This document shows positions 51,690-61,310 of a stretch of 63,371 bases of DNA, in pieces. A program made the position numbers and the translations under genes. This DNA comes from Cyclobacteriaceae bacterium (GTDB lineage Bacteria > Bacteroidota > Bacteroidia > Cytophagales > Cyclobacteriaceae): positions 1 through 63,371 of the forward strand of contig WFNR01000091.1 in the NCBI GenBank assembly GCA_015488485.1, given 5' to 3'. The stretch's first letter is position 1. The number at the start of each line of letters is the position of its first letter. The notes beneath the pieces were generated by a model. It saw only the letters and a program-made list of their open reading frames with translations, did not search any database and was not told where the DNA came from.

Positions 51690-52967
51690 ATGAAAAATTT
51701 TATTGAAGAATTGCGCTGGCGTGGCATGATACATGACATGATGCCCGGCACCGAAGAGCTCCTGCAAAGCGGCCCGCAAGCCGGCTATATCGGCTTCGAT
51801 CCTACGGCCGACTCATTGCATATCGGTAGCCTGGTGCAGATTATGACGCTGGTGCATTTTCAGCGGTGCGGCCACAAGCCTATTGCCCTGTTGGGTGGTG
51901 CTACCGGCATGGTGGGCGACCCTTCGGGTAAGTCGCAAGAGCGCAATCTGCTTTCTGAGGAGGTATTGCAGCATAATCTGGCTTGCGTGCAAAAGCAACT
52001 GGCCAAATTTCTCGATTTTGATACCGGAGAAAATGCTGCGGAAATGGTCAATAATTACGATTGGTTTAAAGAGTATCGTTTTTTGGATTTTATTCGCGAT
52101 ATCGGTAAGCATATTACCATTAACTACATGCTGGCCAAGGACTCGGTCAAAACGCGGTTGGAAACCGGCATGTCGTTCACCGAATTCAGTTATCAGTTGG
52201 TGCAGGGTTATGATTTTCTGTGGCTATACCAGCACAAAAACTGCAAGCTGCAACTGGGTGGCTCCGACCAGTGGGGCAATATCGTGACCGGCACCGAGCT
52301 GATACGCAGAAAGCTGGGTGGCGAAGCCTATGCCCTTACCACACCTCTTATCAAAAAAGCCGATGGCAGTAAGTTTGGCAAGACAGAGAGCGGTAATGTA
52401 TGGCTCGATCCGGCCAAGACTTCGCCTTATAAATTTTACCAATACTGGCTCAATGCTTCCGATGAGGATGCAGCTAATTACATACGGATATTTACGTTGT
52501 TTTCTAAAGAAGAAATAGAAGCCATCCAGGCCGAGCATGAGCAGGCACCGCATTTGCGTACCTTACAAAAAGCCCTGGCCCGCGATATTACCCGCAGGGT
52601 GCATTCGCAGCAAGACCTGGAGATGGCCGAAAAAGCCTCAGGTATTCTCTTTGGCAAATCTACCAAAGAAGACCTGGAGTCGCTGGATGAGAATACGCTG
52701 CTGGCGGTATTTGAAGGAGTGCCGCAAGCCCATATCGGCAAAGATGCGCTGGGTAAGCCGATAGCTGAGCTGCTCACCGAAGCCTGTGACAATCTGGTGT
52801 TTGCCTCTAAGGGTGAAGCGCGCAGAATGATAAAAGGTGGCGGGGTGAGTATCAATAAAACCAAGGTAACCGACAGCGAGGCGCCCTTTGCCACCGAACT
52901 GCTGGCCGGCAAATACCTGCTGGTACAGCGCGGCAAGAAAAACTACTACCTGTTTATTGTAGACTAA
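51690..52967 (+). CDS. tyrS: Tyrosyl-tRNA synthetase
   Basis: 425 residues, class I synthetase for tRNA-Tyr. HIGH motif in [16 protein letters not shown]; tyrosine and tRNA contacts in [18 protein letters not shown] and [20 protein letters not shown]-type loop [16 protein letters not shown]-terminal S4-like RNA-binding domain from about 355 ([20 protein letters not shown]). Normal length. Ends 3 bp from the convergent barrel gene. Confidence 0.97.
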   Translation: MKNFIEELRWRGMIHDMMPGTEELLQSGPQAGYIGFDPTADSLHIGSLVQIMTLVHFQRCGHKPIALLGGATGMVGDPSGKSQERNLLSEEVLQHNLACVQKQLAKFLDFDTGENAAEMVNNYDWFKEYRFLDFIRDIGKHITINYMLAKDSVKTRLETGMSFTEFSYQLVQGYDFLWLYQHKNCKLQLGGSDQWGNIVTGTELIRRKLGGEAYALTTPLIKKADGSKFGKTESGNVWLDPAKTSPYKFYQYWLNASDEDAANYIRIFTLFSKEEIEAIQAEHEQAPHLRTLQKALARDITRRVHSQQDLEMAEKASGILFGKSTKEDLESLDENTLLAVFEGVPQAHIGKDALGKPIAELLTEACDNLVFASKGEARRMIKGGGVSINKTKVTDSEAPFATELLAGKYLLVQRGKKNYYLFIVD

Positions 52968-52970
52968 AGC

Positions 52971-53561
52971 TTAACGGATACGGTATAGCACCGACAATTG
53001 TCCGCTTACATTGCGGGCCCGCACATTGAGTTGCGGATTGGTATTGCTATCAATCAGGCCGTAAGTAGGCCGCAGGTCAAGGGTAAAGCGCCCCAACGAA
53101 ACAGCTGCCCCCGCCAGGAAGCCATAATCAAACCAGGCCACATTGTCCCTGATATTGGCCTCGAAATCACCTACCCCGGCCTTGGTAGTCTTGCGCCTGG
53201 CCCAGAGCCGCATACCACCATAGGCACCCAGGTAAAAACTAACAGCCGTCTTTCCCGCCAAGCGATACGACAAAGCAAAAGGTACCTGCAAATAACCAAT
53301 GGTATTGCGCTGTACTTCATCGGCAAACTCCTGCACCGAGCCCATGGTAATGACCTGGGCTTCCAGCCAGTAGCCCCAACCCGCTACCATACTGCTATTG
53401 TGCACCCCGGCCTGCCAGCCCACTTTGGGCTTATTACGGACTACCAATACATTGTCGGATTGGGTACCACTGCCATTAAAACCCAATTTTATACCCCAAG
53501 CGATCTGAGCAAACAAGCCGGCCGGCAGCCATAGTATGAGACATAAAAGAGCAAACTTCAT
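52971..53561 (-). CDS. PorT-family outer-membrane beta-barrel protein
   Basis: 196 residues from ATG 53561 (MKFALLCLILWLPAGLFAQ, signal peptide); the longer frame to 53597 would start inside the upstream terminator hairpin. The mature part alternates in barrel fashion, as in PF13568: AWGIKLGFNGSGTQ, YWLEAQVITMGSVQEF, YLQVPFALSYRLAGK, YLGAYGGMRLWARRK. Likely small outer-membrane barrel of unknown role. A paralogue-like barrel is the next gene upstream. Confidence 0.78.
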   Translation of the reverse strand: MKFALLCLILWLPAGLFAQIAWGIKLGFNGSGTQSDNVLVVRNKPKVGWQAGVHNSSMVAGWGYWLEAQVITMGSVQEFADEVQRNTIGYLQVPFALSYRLAGKTAVSFYLGAYGGMRLWARRKTTKAGVGDFEANIRDNVAWFDYGFLAGAAVSLGRFTLDLRPTYGLIDSNTNPQLNVRARNVSGQLSVLYRIR

Positions 53562-53571
53562 AACTAAATAT

Positions 53572-53603
53572 AAAAAAAGCGGCAAGTAAAAACCCACCGC
53601 TTT
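53572..53603 (-). terminator. Terminator between the two barrel genes
   Basis: Minus-strand stem AAAGCGG (53603-53597) and CCGCTTT (53582-53576), 14-base loop, then continuing T-run. Falls between the stop of the 53625 gene and the start of the 52971 gene. Confidence 0.65.
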
Positions 53604-53624
53604 CCAATAAATTGTGCCGGTTGC

Positions 53625-54200
53625 TTATTTCGATAGCCAAATACCTACCGAAAGCAATACCGCGTTATTCTTAAGATCAAAACCGGTAACATTACCCACA
53701 GAAATATCCTTCACGCCCATGTGATAACGCAACGAAGCATGCAACATTGACAGGTCAACCCCTGCTCCAAATACAATTTGCAGGTCATTGCTGGCCAATT
53801 GGTCTTTAAAATCCTGGCCATCCAATTTGGAGCTGGTAAGCCAGGCAAATTGCGGGCCTACCTGTAAACTCATTACTTTCAAAATATACACCTTGGCCAC
53901 CAATGGCAATGCAATATAAGTATTACGCAGTTCCTGCGCTGCCTGCGCTGCACTAGCTAATGTAACTTTTGAGCCGTTTTGAGTATAAATAGCATCCAGC
54001 TCTACTCCGATAACCGGAAACTTCAGCTCGGCCATCAAGCCGGCATGCCAGGCAGTCAGATTCTGCCCCACTACATCCGGATTGGTGGAGTTAATCTTTG
54101 AGAAATTGGCGCCACCCAATACTCCGAACTTAAACTGGGCCTGGGCACTGAAAGCGCCAATCAACAATACCGCAACTAGGATAGTAGAAATCTTTTTCAT
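53625..54200 (-). CDS. PorT-family outer-membrane beta-barrel protein
   Basis: 191 residues. Signal peptide 1-21 (LLIGAFSAQA), then FKFGVLGGANFSKINSTNPD, the standard opening of PorT/PF13568 barrels, and VGVELDAIYTQNG-like strands, EL RNTYIALPLVAKVYILK and VGPQFAWLTSSK. An outer-membrane protein, as widely found in Bacteroidota; no specific function. It has a consensus -7 element upstream and its own terminator, so it is separately transcribed. Confidence 0.85.
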   Translation of the reverse strand: MKKISTILVAVLLIGAFSAQAQFKFGVLGGANFSKINSTNPDVVGQNLTAWHAGLMAELKFPVIGVELDAIYTQNGSKVTLASAAQAAQELRNTYIALPLVAKVYILKVMSLQVGPQFAWLTSSKLDGQDFKDQLASNDLQIVFGAGVDLSMLHASLRYHMGVKDISVGNVTGFDLKNNAVLLSVGIWLSK

Positions 54201-54226
54201 ATCTGCAATTTAATTTGGTTACACTT

Positions 54227-54234
54227 CAAATATA
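54227..54234 (-). promoter_or_regulatory. Probable -7 element of the 53625-54200 barrel gene
   Basis: Minus strand TATATTTG (plus CAAATATA) matches TAnnTTTG, 26 bases before the ATG. The -33 position falls in the 3' end of the acyltransferase gene and is not clean. Confidence 0.45.
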
Positions 54235-54242
54235 GTAAATTT

Positions 54243-54827
54243 TTATTCTTGCCCTTTAATCGTCTTCTCCAACATGGACATATCAATACCCTTTTCCGGA
54301 TATTTCCCTTTTATATTTTCATAAAAGGACAATAGTAACCGGAAATCCTCCCTAATGTTGTCGGAAGGTCGCAAGGGAGGTGCTATTACTATGCGCTTGG
54401 TAGCATAGTCAAACCCCACCGGATAGATGGGGATGCCGGCCTTACGGGCTATGTGGTAAAAGCCTGTTTTAAGCCTGTCCACCTTGCTGCGTGTACCCTC
54501 TGGTGCCAGGGCTATTGAGAAGCGCTCATGGCGATTGAAGATATCCACCACTGCATCAACCAGGTTGTTGTGCCGGCTGCGATCTACCGGATAGCCCCCC
54601 AACGCCCGGAAGATAAACCCGTAGGGAAAGCGAAACAACTCTTTCTTACCCAAGTATTTGGTAGCCTGCAAACCCAGGTACGAGCGCGCAAATACCCCTA
54701 TTATAAAATCGAAGTTGCTGGTATGCGGCCCGATAATGGCAATAAATTTGGGCGGTACCGGCTCAAAAGAACCTTCCACTCGCCAGCCACTTAGCTTAAA
54801 CCACCATTTGGAAATCCAATACAACAT
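54243..54827 (-). CDS. PlsC-like lysophospholipid acyltransferase (copy 2)
   Basis: 194 residues. 1-acyl-glycerol-phosphate acyltransferase family: the catalytic HX4D motif in GPHTSNFDFIIG, GGYPVDRSRHNN, and the EGTR block ALAPEGTRSKVDRLKTGFYH, then ARKAGIPIYPVGFDYATK. Expected to add an acyl chain to a lysophospholipid at the inner membrane. Homologous to the gene immediately upstream and starts right after its stop (no gap): a tandem duplication that has diverged. Last gene of the accA-to-plsC run. Confidence 0.88.
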   Translation of the reverse strand: MLYWISKWWFKLSGWRVEGSFEPVPPKFIAIIGPHTSNFDFIIGVFARSYLGLQATKYLGKKELFRFPYGFIFRALGGYPVDRSRHNNLVDAVVDIFNRHERFSIALAPEGTRSKVDRLKTGFYHIARKAGIPIYPVGFDYATKRIVIAPPLRPSDNIREDFRLLLSFYENIKGKYPEKGIDMSMLEKTIKGQE

Positions 54828-55397
54828 TTATCTAACACCTTGTTCAGGATATTTGGCCGTTTTATCCCGGTAAAAGGCCTTGATCTTCTCCAGGTCGGCC
54901 TCATAATCACCACTGGGATAAACCACCGGCCCTACCCCGGCAATTTTATGTTTATAATCGAGAAATCCAAGAATAATGGGCACTCCGGCCTGCTGGGCCA
55001 CCCGGTAAAAGCCGGTTTTCCAGCGCGGAGCATACTTTCGGGTGCCCTCCGGAGTAATCATCATAATCAGGCGGTCCGACTTGTTAAGCAATTCCACCAT
55101 GGCATCCACCATGCTGGTTTTACGTTTAAGGCTGCCGTCTTTGGGCGTACGGTCGATGGCAATAGCCCCCAGTTGTCGGGCTATCCAGCCAAATACCGGA
55201 AAATGAACCACTTCTTTTTTTATGGTAACCTTGACCGGGATACCCATGATAAAGAAAGCCCCGCGGGCGTAGAGAAAATCCCAGTAGCTGGTATGCGGGG
55301 CAGCAATCATCACTGCTTTTTTAATGTCGGGCGGTATGGCACCCTGCACCCGCCAGCCGGTCAGCCAAAAGATAAATCGTGAAAGCAGGCGTAGCAT
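54828..55397 (-). CDS. PlsC-like lysophospholipid acyltransferase (copy 1)
   Basis: 189 residues, same architecture as copy 2: HX4D in AAPHTSYWDFLYARGAFF, LGAIAIDRTPKDGSL, and MITPEGTRKYAPRWKTGFYR, then AQQAGVPIILGFLDY. Sequence identity to copy 2 is modest by eye, so the duplication is not recent; the two may prefer different lipids. Its start codon overlaps the hutU stop by one base (TGATG), so it is coupled to urocanase translation. Confidence 0.88.
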   Translation of the reverse strand: MLRLLSRFIFWLTGWRVQGAIPPDIKKAVMIAAPHTSYWDFLYARGAFFIMGIPVKVTIKKEVVHFPVFGWIARQLGAIAIDRTPKDGSLKRKTSMVDAMVELLNKSDRLIMMITPEGTRKYAPRWKTGFYRVAQQAGVPIILGFLDYKHKIAGVGPVVYPSGDYEADLEKIKAFYRDKTAKYPEQGVR

Positions 55398-57397
55398 CAG
55401 AACAACTTGTCTAGCAGTTCAGGATCGGTATGATTGGGCATGGTGATGTGCAGGCTGGGCGTGCGCGCCATCTCTCTGCGGGCGGCAAACTCGGCCCCGC
55501 TGTTGCGCGCCCAGCTTCTGCGGGCTATACCGTTGTTTACATCGTAAAACAACATACTGGCCAACCTGCGATCGGCTGCTTCACTACCATCGAGCACCAT
55601 GCCAAAACCACCGTTAATCACCTCGCCCCAGCCTACGCCACCGCCATTGTGGATTGACACCCAGGTAGCGCCACGGAATGAGTCGCCAATGACATTCTGA
55701 ATAGCCATATCAGCCGTAAAGGCCGAGCCATCGTAAATGTTGGAGGTCTCTCTGAAGGGGGAATCGGTGCCCGACACATCGTGATGATCGCGACCCAGCA
55801 CTACCGGGGCACTGAGTTCACCCTTGCGTATGGCCTCATTGAACGCCCGCGCTATCTTGATGCGCCCTTCGGCATCGGCATAGAGAATACGCGCCTGCGA
55901 GCCCACCACCAGCTTATTGCGTTGCGCACCCTCTATCCATTGTACATTGTCAGCCATCTGCTGGTGTATCTCCTCCGGTGCGGTGGCCATCATCTCGCGC
56001 AGCACTTGCTTGGCCAGTTCATCGGTATGCTGCAGGTCCTCGGGCTTGCCGCTGGTGCACACCCAACGGAAAGGACCGAAACCGTAATCGAAACACATAG
56101 GCCCCATAATATCCTGCACATACGAAGGATAGCGGAAATGAATGCCATCGGGCGCCATAATATCGGCACCGGCACGTGAGGCCTCCAGCAGAAAAGCATT
56201 GCCGTAATCGAAGAAATAGGTACCGCGGGCCGTATGGCGGTTGATAGCAGCTGTCTGCCGGATGAGTGATTTGCGTACCTCTTCCTTGAAGCGTTCCGGC
56301 TCTTCGGCCATCATACGGTTAGCTTCTTCAAAGCTCAGGCCTACCGGATAATAGCCACCCGCCCAGGGGTTGTGCAGCGAGGTCTGGTCGCTGCCCAAAT
56401 CTATGTACACACCCTGCTCGTCAAAATACTCCCACACATCCACCACATTGCCATGATAAGCAATAGATACCACCTCTTTCTTATCACGGGCTTGCTGTAC
56501 CCGCTTTACCAGTGCATCCAGATCATCAATCAATTCGTCAACCCAGCCCTGTTCGTAGCGTTTTTTTGCAGCCTTGATATTTACCTCAGCCACCACCGAT
56601 ATACAACCGGCTATATCCCCGGCCTTGGGCTGGGCGCCACTCATCCCACCCAGGCCGGAGCTAACAAACAGCTTGCCGGCCTTATCCTCCCCTTTGGCGG
56701 TAATCTTGCGCAAGGCATTGAGCAAGGTAATGGTGGTGCCGTGCACAATACCCTGCGGCCCGATATACATATATGAGCCGGCTGTCATCTGACCATATTG
56801 GGTTACCCCCAGGGCGTTGTAGCGCTCCCAGTCATCCTGCGATGAGTAATTGGGTATCATCATGCCATTGGTTACCACCACGCGGGGGGCTTCCTTGTGC
56901 GAGGGGAACAAGCCCATCGGGTGGCCGGAGTACATGTGCAAGGTCTGCTCGTCAGTCATAGTGGCCAGGTACTGCATAGTGAGCAGGTATTGTGCCCAGT
57001 TTTGAAAGACCGCCCCATTGCCTCCGTAGGTTATCAATTCATGCGGGTGCTGCGCTACGGCCGGGTCAAGGTTGTTCTGGATCATCACCATAATGGCACC
57101 TGCCTGCGGAGTTTTGAAAGGGTACTCATCAAGCGGGCGGGCGTACATGTCGTAGTCCGGGCGGAAGCGGTACATATAGATGCGGCCGTACTTCTCCAGC
57201 TCTTGGGCAAATTCCGGAGCCAGCACTGCATGGTGCTTCTTATCAAAATAACGCAGCGCGTTGGCAACAGCCAGCTTTTTCTCTTCTTTGGTCAGGATGT
57301 CTTTGCGCTTGGGTGCGTGGTTCACATCCGGATCGTAAGGTTTGGCCGGGGGTAGCTCGTCCGGAATACCGGCCAGAATAGTTTCTTTGAAAGTCAT
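55397..57397 (-). CDS. hutU: Urocanate hydratase (long form)
   Basis: 666 residues; E. coli/Pseudomonas enzymes have about 557, but longer forms occur in Bacteroidota. Converts urocanate to imidazolone propionate using tightly bound NAD as electrophile. Blocks: MYSGHPMGLFPSHKEAPRVV, TAGSYMYIGPQGIVHGTTI, GLGGMSGAQPKAGDIAGC, ISIAYHGNVVDVWEYF-like, SDQTSLHNPWAGGYYPVGL, DYGFGPFRWVCTSGK, and HNGGGVGWGEVINGGFGMVL. It sits between lipid genes rather than with hutH, which is at 9.0 kb. Confidence 0.96.
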   Translation of the reverse strand: MTFKETILAGIPDELPPAKPYDPDVNHAPKRKDILTKEEKKLAVANALRYFDKKHHAVLAPEFAQELEKYGRIYMYRFRPDYDMYARPLDEYPFKTPQAGAIMVMIQNNLDPAVAQHPHELITYGGNGAVFQNWAQYLLTMQYLATMTDEQTLHMYSGHPMGLFPSHKEAPRVVVTNGMMIPNYSSQDDWERYNALGVTQYGQMTAGSYMYIGPQGIVHGTTITLLNALRKITAKGEDKAGKLFVSSGLGGMSGAQPKAGDIAGCISVVAEVNIKAAKKRYEQGWVDELIDDLDALVKRVQQARDKKEVVSIAYHGNVVDVWEYFDEQGVYIDLGSDQTSLHNPWAGGYYPVGLSFEEANRMMAEEPERFKEEVRKSLIRQTAAINRHTARGTYFFDYGNAFLLEASRAGADIMAPDGIHFRYPSYVQDIMGPMCFDYGFGPFRWVCTSGKPEDLQHTDELAKQVLREMMATAPEEIHQQMADNVQWIEGAQRNKLVVGSQARILYADAEGRIKIARAFNEAIRKGELSAPVVLGRDHHDVSGTDSPFRETSNIYDGSAFTADMAIQNVIGDSFRGATWVSIHNGGGVGWGEVINGGFGMVLDGSEAADRRLASMLFYDVNNGIARRSWARNSGAEFAARREMARTPSLHITMPNHTDPELLDKLF

Positions 57398-57409
57398 GGC
57401 AAAAAATGT

Positions 57410-58156
57410 TTACAAGGCAAATTTATGAAGGTTTTCACGGGTATAGTCATAACCTACCTTAAATATAGCCTGTGCCTGAGACAAGCCAAAGCCGCTATAG
57501 TTTACCAGTTCAGGGGGCTCGATAAATACATCGCAGAGTTGCTTGCTGGGTGCTACGTTGCCATTGATGGCCAGCAAAGCACTGCGCTCCATCAGTGCGC
57601 GGGCATTGGGCAGGCGCGTTACCGGCCCGCCAGGGTTGCAGCTAATGGCAATCAGGCGGTCAACCTTGCCGTGCAAAGCTTCGGCCGGCAGGTTGTTGAG
57701 TAAGCCGCCATCTACCAACTGCCTGCCATTCAGATTGATAGGTTTGAAAATAACCGGTACACAAGCCGAGGCCAGCACAGCCGGTACCAGCGGGCCATCA
57801 GCCAGATACACCAGCTCTCCCTTGTAGATGTCGGTGGCAGCCACGGTAAGCGGCATTTGCAGATCGGCAAATTCAGCCGGTAGCATTTCATTCAATAGTT
57901 TTTCCAGCCTGGTCATTTTCAAAAGCCCCTGCAGGCTAAAGGCCGGCAAAAAGGCTTTCAGCAGACTGGTTTTGCAGATGATCCGTAAAATCTCATCAGA
58001 GTCGTAGCCGGCTGCCAGAAAAGCCCCGACAATGGCTCCGGCACTGGTACCCGACAGTACCTCCGGCTCGATACCCTGCTCGGCCAGCGCTTTGACTACC
58101 CCGAGATGCGAAATACCGCGGGCCCCACCACCCGACAAAACAAAACCGGTTGTCAT
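57410..58156 (-). CDS. Patatin-like phospholipase (soluble)
   Basis: 248 residues. Oxyanion-hole glycine-rich SGGGARGISHLGVVKAL, nucleophile Ser in LSGTSAGAIVGAFLA, and catalytic Asp in LVDGGLLNNLPAEAL: complete Ser-Asp dyad of the RssA/patatin family. Cytoplasmic, likely an acyl hydrolase on phospholipids. Overlaps the upstream MBL gene by 4 bp (ATGA). Separate from, and shorter than, the barrel-bearing patatin two genes upstream. Confidence 0.93.
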   Translation of the reverse strand: MTTGFVLSGGGARGISHLGVVKALAEQGIEPEVLSGTSAGAIVGAFLAAGYDSDEILRIICKTSLLKAFLPAFSLQGLLKMTRLEKLLNEMLPAEFADLQMPLTVAATDIYKGELVYLADGPLVPAVLASACVPVIFKPINLNGRQLVDGGLLNNLPAEALHGKVDRLIAISCNPGGPVTRLPNARALMERSALLAINGNVAPSKQLCDVFIEPPELVNYSGFGLSQAQAIFKVGYDYTRENLHKFAL

Positions 58157-58986
58157 AATGCGCTGAAAGGAAATATCTCATCTACCCGCACCCCTTTTTC
58201 GGTATGCTTTACCGTGCAGCATTCATTTACCGGGTCGTGCTGAAACACCAGTACATATTTGTTATCGGCAGCCTCCTGCAAAAAGCGGGCTTTTTCATCG
58301 AGGGTGAGCAGTGGCCGGGTATCATAGCCCATTACATAAGGCAGCGGTATATGCCCTACCGAAGGGATGAGGTCTGCTACAAAAACCAGTGTACGCCCTT
58401 TGTACGTGACCTTGGGTAGCATTTGCTTATCGGTGTGGCCATCTACAAAGATTATCTCAAAGGGCAACTCATGCTCACCCGTAAGCGGCACAAAGCGCAG
58501 GTGACCCGACTCCTGCATGGGGATAATATTCTCGGTAAGAAAAGAGGCTTTCTCGCGCGCATTGGGGTGAGTAGCCCATTGCCAGTGCGCTTCGTTCGAC
58601 CAGTAGGTGGCATTGGGAAAGGTAGGTACCAGATGTTCGCCTTCATACCTAATACCCCCACCACAGTGGTCGAAATGCAGGTGGGTGAGCATCATATCGG
58701 TCACATCGTCCTCCTGCAAACCCAATTTATGCAGATTGCCCAGCAGAGAGTCATCTCCATGCAGATAATAATGGCTGAAGAACTTCTCCGATTGCTTGTT
58801 ACCTATGCCGTTGTCAACCAATATCACCCGCTTGTCATCTATCACCAACAGGCTGCGCATGGCCCAGGTGCACAAGTTGTTCTCATCAGCCGGATTGGTT
58901 TTTTGCCAAAGCACCTTGGGCACCACACCAAACATAGCCCCGCCATCGAGTTTAAAAAATCCGGTATTGATTAGTTTAACCTCCAT
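58153..58986 (-). CDS. MBL-fold metallo-hydrolase
   Basis: 277 residues, no signal peptide. Metal motif HLHFDHCGGGIRYEGEHLVP (HxHxDH), with later His residues in FVDGHTDKQMLPKV and FQHDPVNECC. Family lead VILVDNGIGNKQSEKFFSHY. Close to N-acyl-homoserine lactonase/AttM-like lactonases or lipase-related MBL members, with no substrate implied by sequence. Between two patatin genes: 4-bp gap after the first, 4-bp overlap with the second. It may act on an acyl product of those lipases; this is inference. Confidence 0.88.
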   Translation of the reverse strand: MEVKLINTGFFKLDGGAMFGVVPKVLWQKTNPADENNLCTWAMRSLLVIDDKRVILVDNGIGNKQSEKFFSHYYLHGDDSLLGNLHKLGLQEDDVTDMMLTHLHFDHCGGGIRYEGEHLVPTFPNATYWSNEAHWQWATHPNAREKASFLTENIIPMQESGHLRFVPLTGEHELPFEIIFVDGHTDKQMLPKVTYKGRTLVFVADLIPSVGHIPLPYVMGYDTRPLLTLDEKARFLQEAADNKYVLVFQHDPVNECCTVKHTEKGVRVDEIFPFSAL

Positions 58987-58990
58987 CTTT

Positions 58991-61300
58991 TTAGCGTTTT
59001 ATATAGTATCCAAGTCCGAAAAAGACATTTACCTCTTGCAGGTACTGATCCTTGCCAATACCGATTTCTATCGGCCCCATCAATGAATTATAGGATAATT
59101 TACCCACAAAACCCATTCTACGCGGATAGGCACCGAAATTGTAAGTGTTGATACCAGGCGCCAGCCATTTCATAGGGTATTCGCTCTCCAGATAGATAAC
59201 CTTACCGGTAAAATAGGTATTACGCAAAAACTCATACTGGATGCCCACATTAACGGCAGAAAAGTTTATGTTGCTGAAGCGCTTATCGGGCACGGCCTCA
59301 TAAGGGAAAACCGACCAGCCCAAAGGCCGGGCACCACCAAAATAGGTGAAATAAGGAAACCATTGCAGCTCATCCGAGCCGTTGCCCATCACCATCCCCA
59401 GACGACCTGTAAAGGAGATTCTTCTTGCCAGGGGCAGAGCCCAGGATAAACTGGCTGACAACCTAAGGTAGTCTTCCGGAGACAGCTTTTCGGTAAATTC
59501 ACCAAAATCATAGCTCGATAATTGCAGGGTAAACTTGCGGTCGAACAAATAACTTATGTTAAAAGCCGCCCGAATGCCCCGGGTAGGAAAAAACTGTTTA
59601 TTAAAAGTGTTGACATTGAAAAAGAGGTTGAACGCCAGATCTTCGGTAAGCAAGCGATCAAAGGCTACTGCCAAGCCATCCACACTAATAGAATCCAGCA
59701 CCAACGGAGTAATGGTACTACGCAAATAATGAAACCCCACTCCATAAGTAAGGTTGGTAGCATAAGTAGATTGTAAGGTAAAGGACGGATTGAGAGTACT
59801 ACCTCGTAAAAGTGAGGCCACCCCACCACTGTTGCGGGTATTTCCTTCCGGAACTTCATCCCAGTAGCTGGGTAGCTTATACTGCAGCCATAGGCCGTTT
59901 AGCGCCAAAGCTACATTTTGCTTTTTACCCAAATATTTAAAATAATTGAGGGTAGCACTGGGATTTTCAGCCAGGTCTAATTCGATAATAAACCTGGAGC
60001 TGGGTAAGAGGAAATTGCGTTCAGTAAAGTTGAAATTAATACCGGCCTTATTATCGGTATCGTAGTGGGCCGCTATTTTCAGACTACCACGCGCAGCCTC
60101 TTTTACCTTGATAACCAACGTACTGCCTTGTATAAGATACACAATCTTATCGAAGTACAACGTACCGTATAACAAGTTGATACGTTTTTCCAAATCACTA
60201 ATATTCAGCTCTTTACCAGGAGTAATCCGCAACTTACCCAGGATAAGTTCATCCGGTATTTTTTCATTACCGACAATCTCTATTTCATCAAAAACAAAAT
60301 TTTCATCCAAATGAGGTTTAGGCGGAATGCGGGGTGGGCCGAATTGGTTTAGGGAATCGGCCAGGGCCTTAAATACCGGCAGGAATGTCCGGCCGGCTTC
60401 CTCGCCCCTGACAATGATGTCGGGTGTATCATGAAAACTACCTGTAGAATACGGCTCTAGCTGTGGTTCAATGTAGATATCTACCAGCTTTTTCTGTTCG
60501 TTGGAATCGTGGGCACTGTACACAAAAGCACTTTGCGACAGGATAGCGACCATGGAGTTCAGCTTATCGCGTTTATCCAGGTCGGAACTGACAAATACAC
60601 CGATAACGATATCAGCCCCCATATCAATGACCTCCTGTACAGGAAAGTTGCGCAGTAGTCCCCCATCTACATACATGGCCGAGTCGATAAAGGTAGGGGT
60701 AAATATTGATGGAATGGACATGCTGGCACGGATGGCTTCGGCCAGGTTGCCTTTATTGAGCACCACCGGCACGCCATTTTCGATATCGGCTGCTACACAG
60801 GCAAAAGGGATAGGCAGCTTATTGAAATCAGTTATGTCATGAGCCGGCCGGGTAAGCTTATTGAGCAACATAGTCAGTTCCTGGCTTTCTATCATACCCT
60901 GCGGCAAAGTGAGCTTCCCGTCTTTAACGACCAGTTCGGTTATATAGCGACCGTAAAAAAATTTTTCTTCTATGGCCACCCGGTTTAGAGGTATTTTGTT
61001 TGACAATACCTCATCCCAGTTAATCTGCAAAGCAATCTCTTTAATCTCGTCAGCCGAATAGCCCAGGGCATACAAGGCCCCGACAATGCTTCCCATGCTG
61101 GTACCGGTAATATAATCCGGGTACAGACCGGCCTCTTCCATAGCTTTCAGCACTCCTATATGGGCCATACCTTTGGCACCGCCACCGCTAAGCACCAGTC
61201 CTATTTTGGGGCGGCTGGGGGCCTCCTGTGCGCTAGCCACAAAAGAAATTCCCACAGCAGCTACCACCACCAGCAGGATAATGTGAAATATAGTACGCAT
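58991..61300 (-). CDS. Patatin phospholipase with BamA/TamA-like outer-membrane barrel
   Basis: 769 residues from ATG 61300 (MRTIFHIILLVVVAAVGISF, signal peptide); 14 codons of open frame upstream are not needed. Residues about 35-230: patatin domain, glycine-rich LSGGGAKGMAHIGVLKAMEE, nucleophile Ser in GTSMGSIVGALYAL, catalytic Asp in YVDGGLLRNFPVQE. A POTRA-like domain at about 345-415 (FDEIEIVGNEKIPDELILGK), then a 16-strand-type barrel to the end. This is the PlpD/FplA-like autosecreted phospholipase architecture. It starts 10 bp after accA. Confidence 0.92.
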   Translation of the reverse strand: MRTIFHIILLVVVAAVGISFVASAQEAPSRPKIGLVLSGGGAKGMAHIGVLKAMEEAGLYPDYITGTSMGSIVGALYALGYSADEIKEIALQINWDEVLSNKIPLNRVAIEEKFFYGRYITELVVKDGKLTLPQGMIESQELTMLLNKLTRPAHDITDFNKLPIPFACVAADIENGVPVVLNKGNLAEAIRASMSIPSIFTPTFIDSAMYVDGGLLRNFPVQEVIDMGADIVIGVFVSSDLDKRDKLNSMVAILSQSAFVYSAHDSNEQKKLVDIYIEPQLEPYSTGSFHDTPDIIVRGEEAGRTFLPVFKALADSLNQFGPPRIPPKPHLDENFVFDEIEIVGNEKIPDELILGKLRITPGKELNISDLEKRINLLYGTLYFDKIVYLIQGSTLVIKVKEAARGSLKIAAHYDTDNKAGINFNFTERNFLLPSSRFIIELDLAENPSATLNYFKYLGKKQNVALALNGLWLQYKLPSYWDEVPEGNTRNSGGVASLLRGSTLNPSFTLQSTYATNLTYGVGFHYLRSTITPLVLDSISVDGLAVAFDRLLTEDLAFNLFFNVNTFNKQFFPTRGIRAAFNISYLFDRKFTLQLSSYDFGEFTEKLSPEDYLRLSASLSWALPLARRISFTGRLGMVMGNGSDELQWFPYFTYFGGARPLGWSVFPYEAVPDKRFSNINFSAVNVGIQYEFLRNTYFTGKVIYLESEYPMKWLAPGINTYNFGAYPRRMGFVGKLSYNSLMGPIEIGIGKDQYLQEVNVFFGLGYYIKR

Positions 61301-61310
61301 TTTTTCCGGC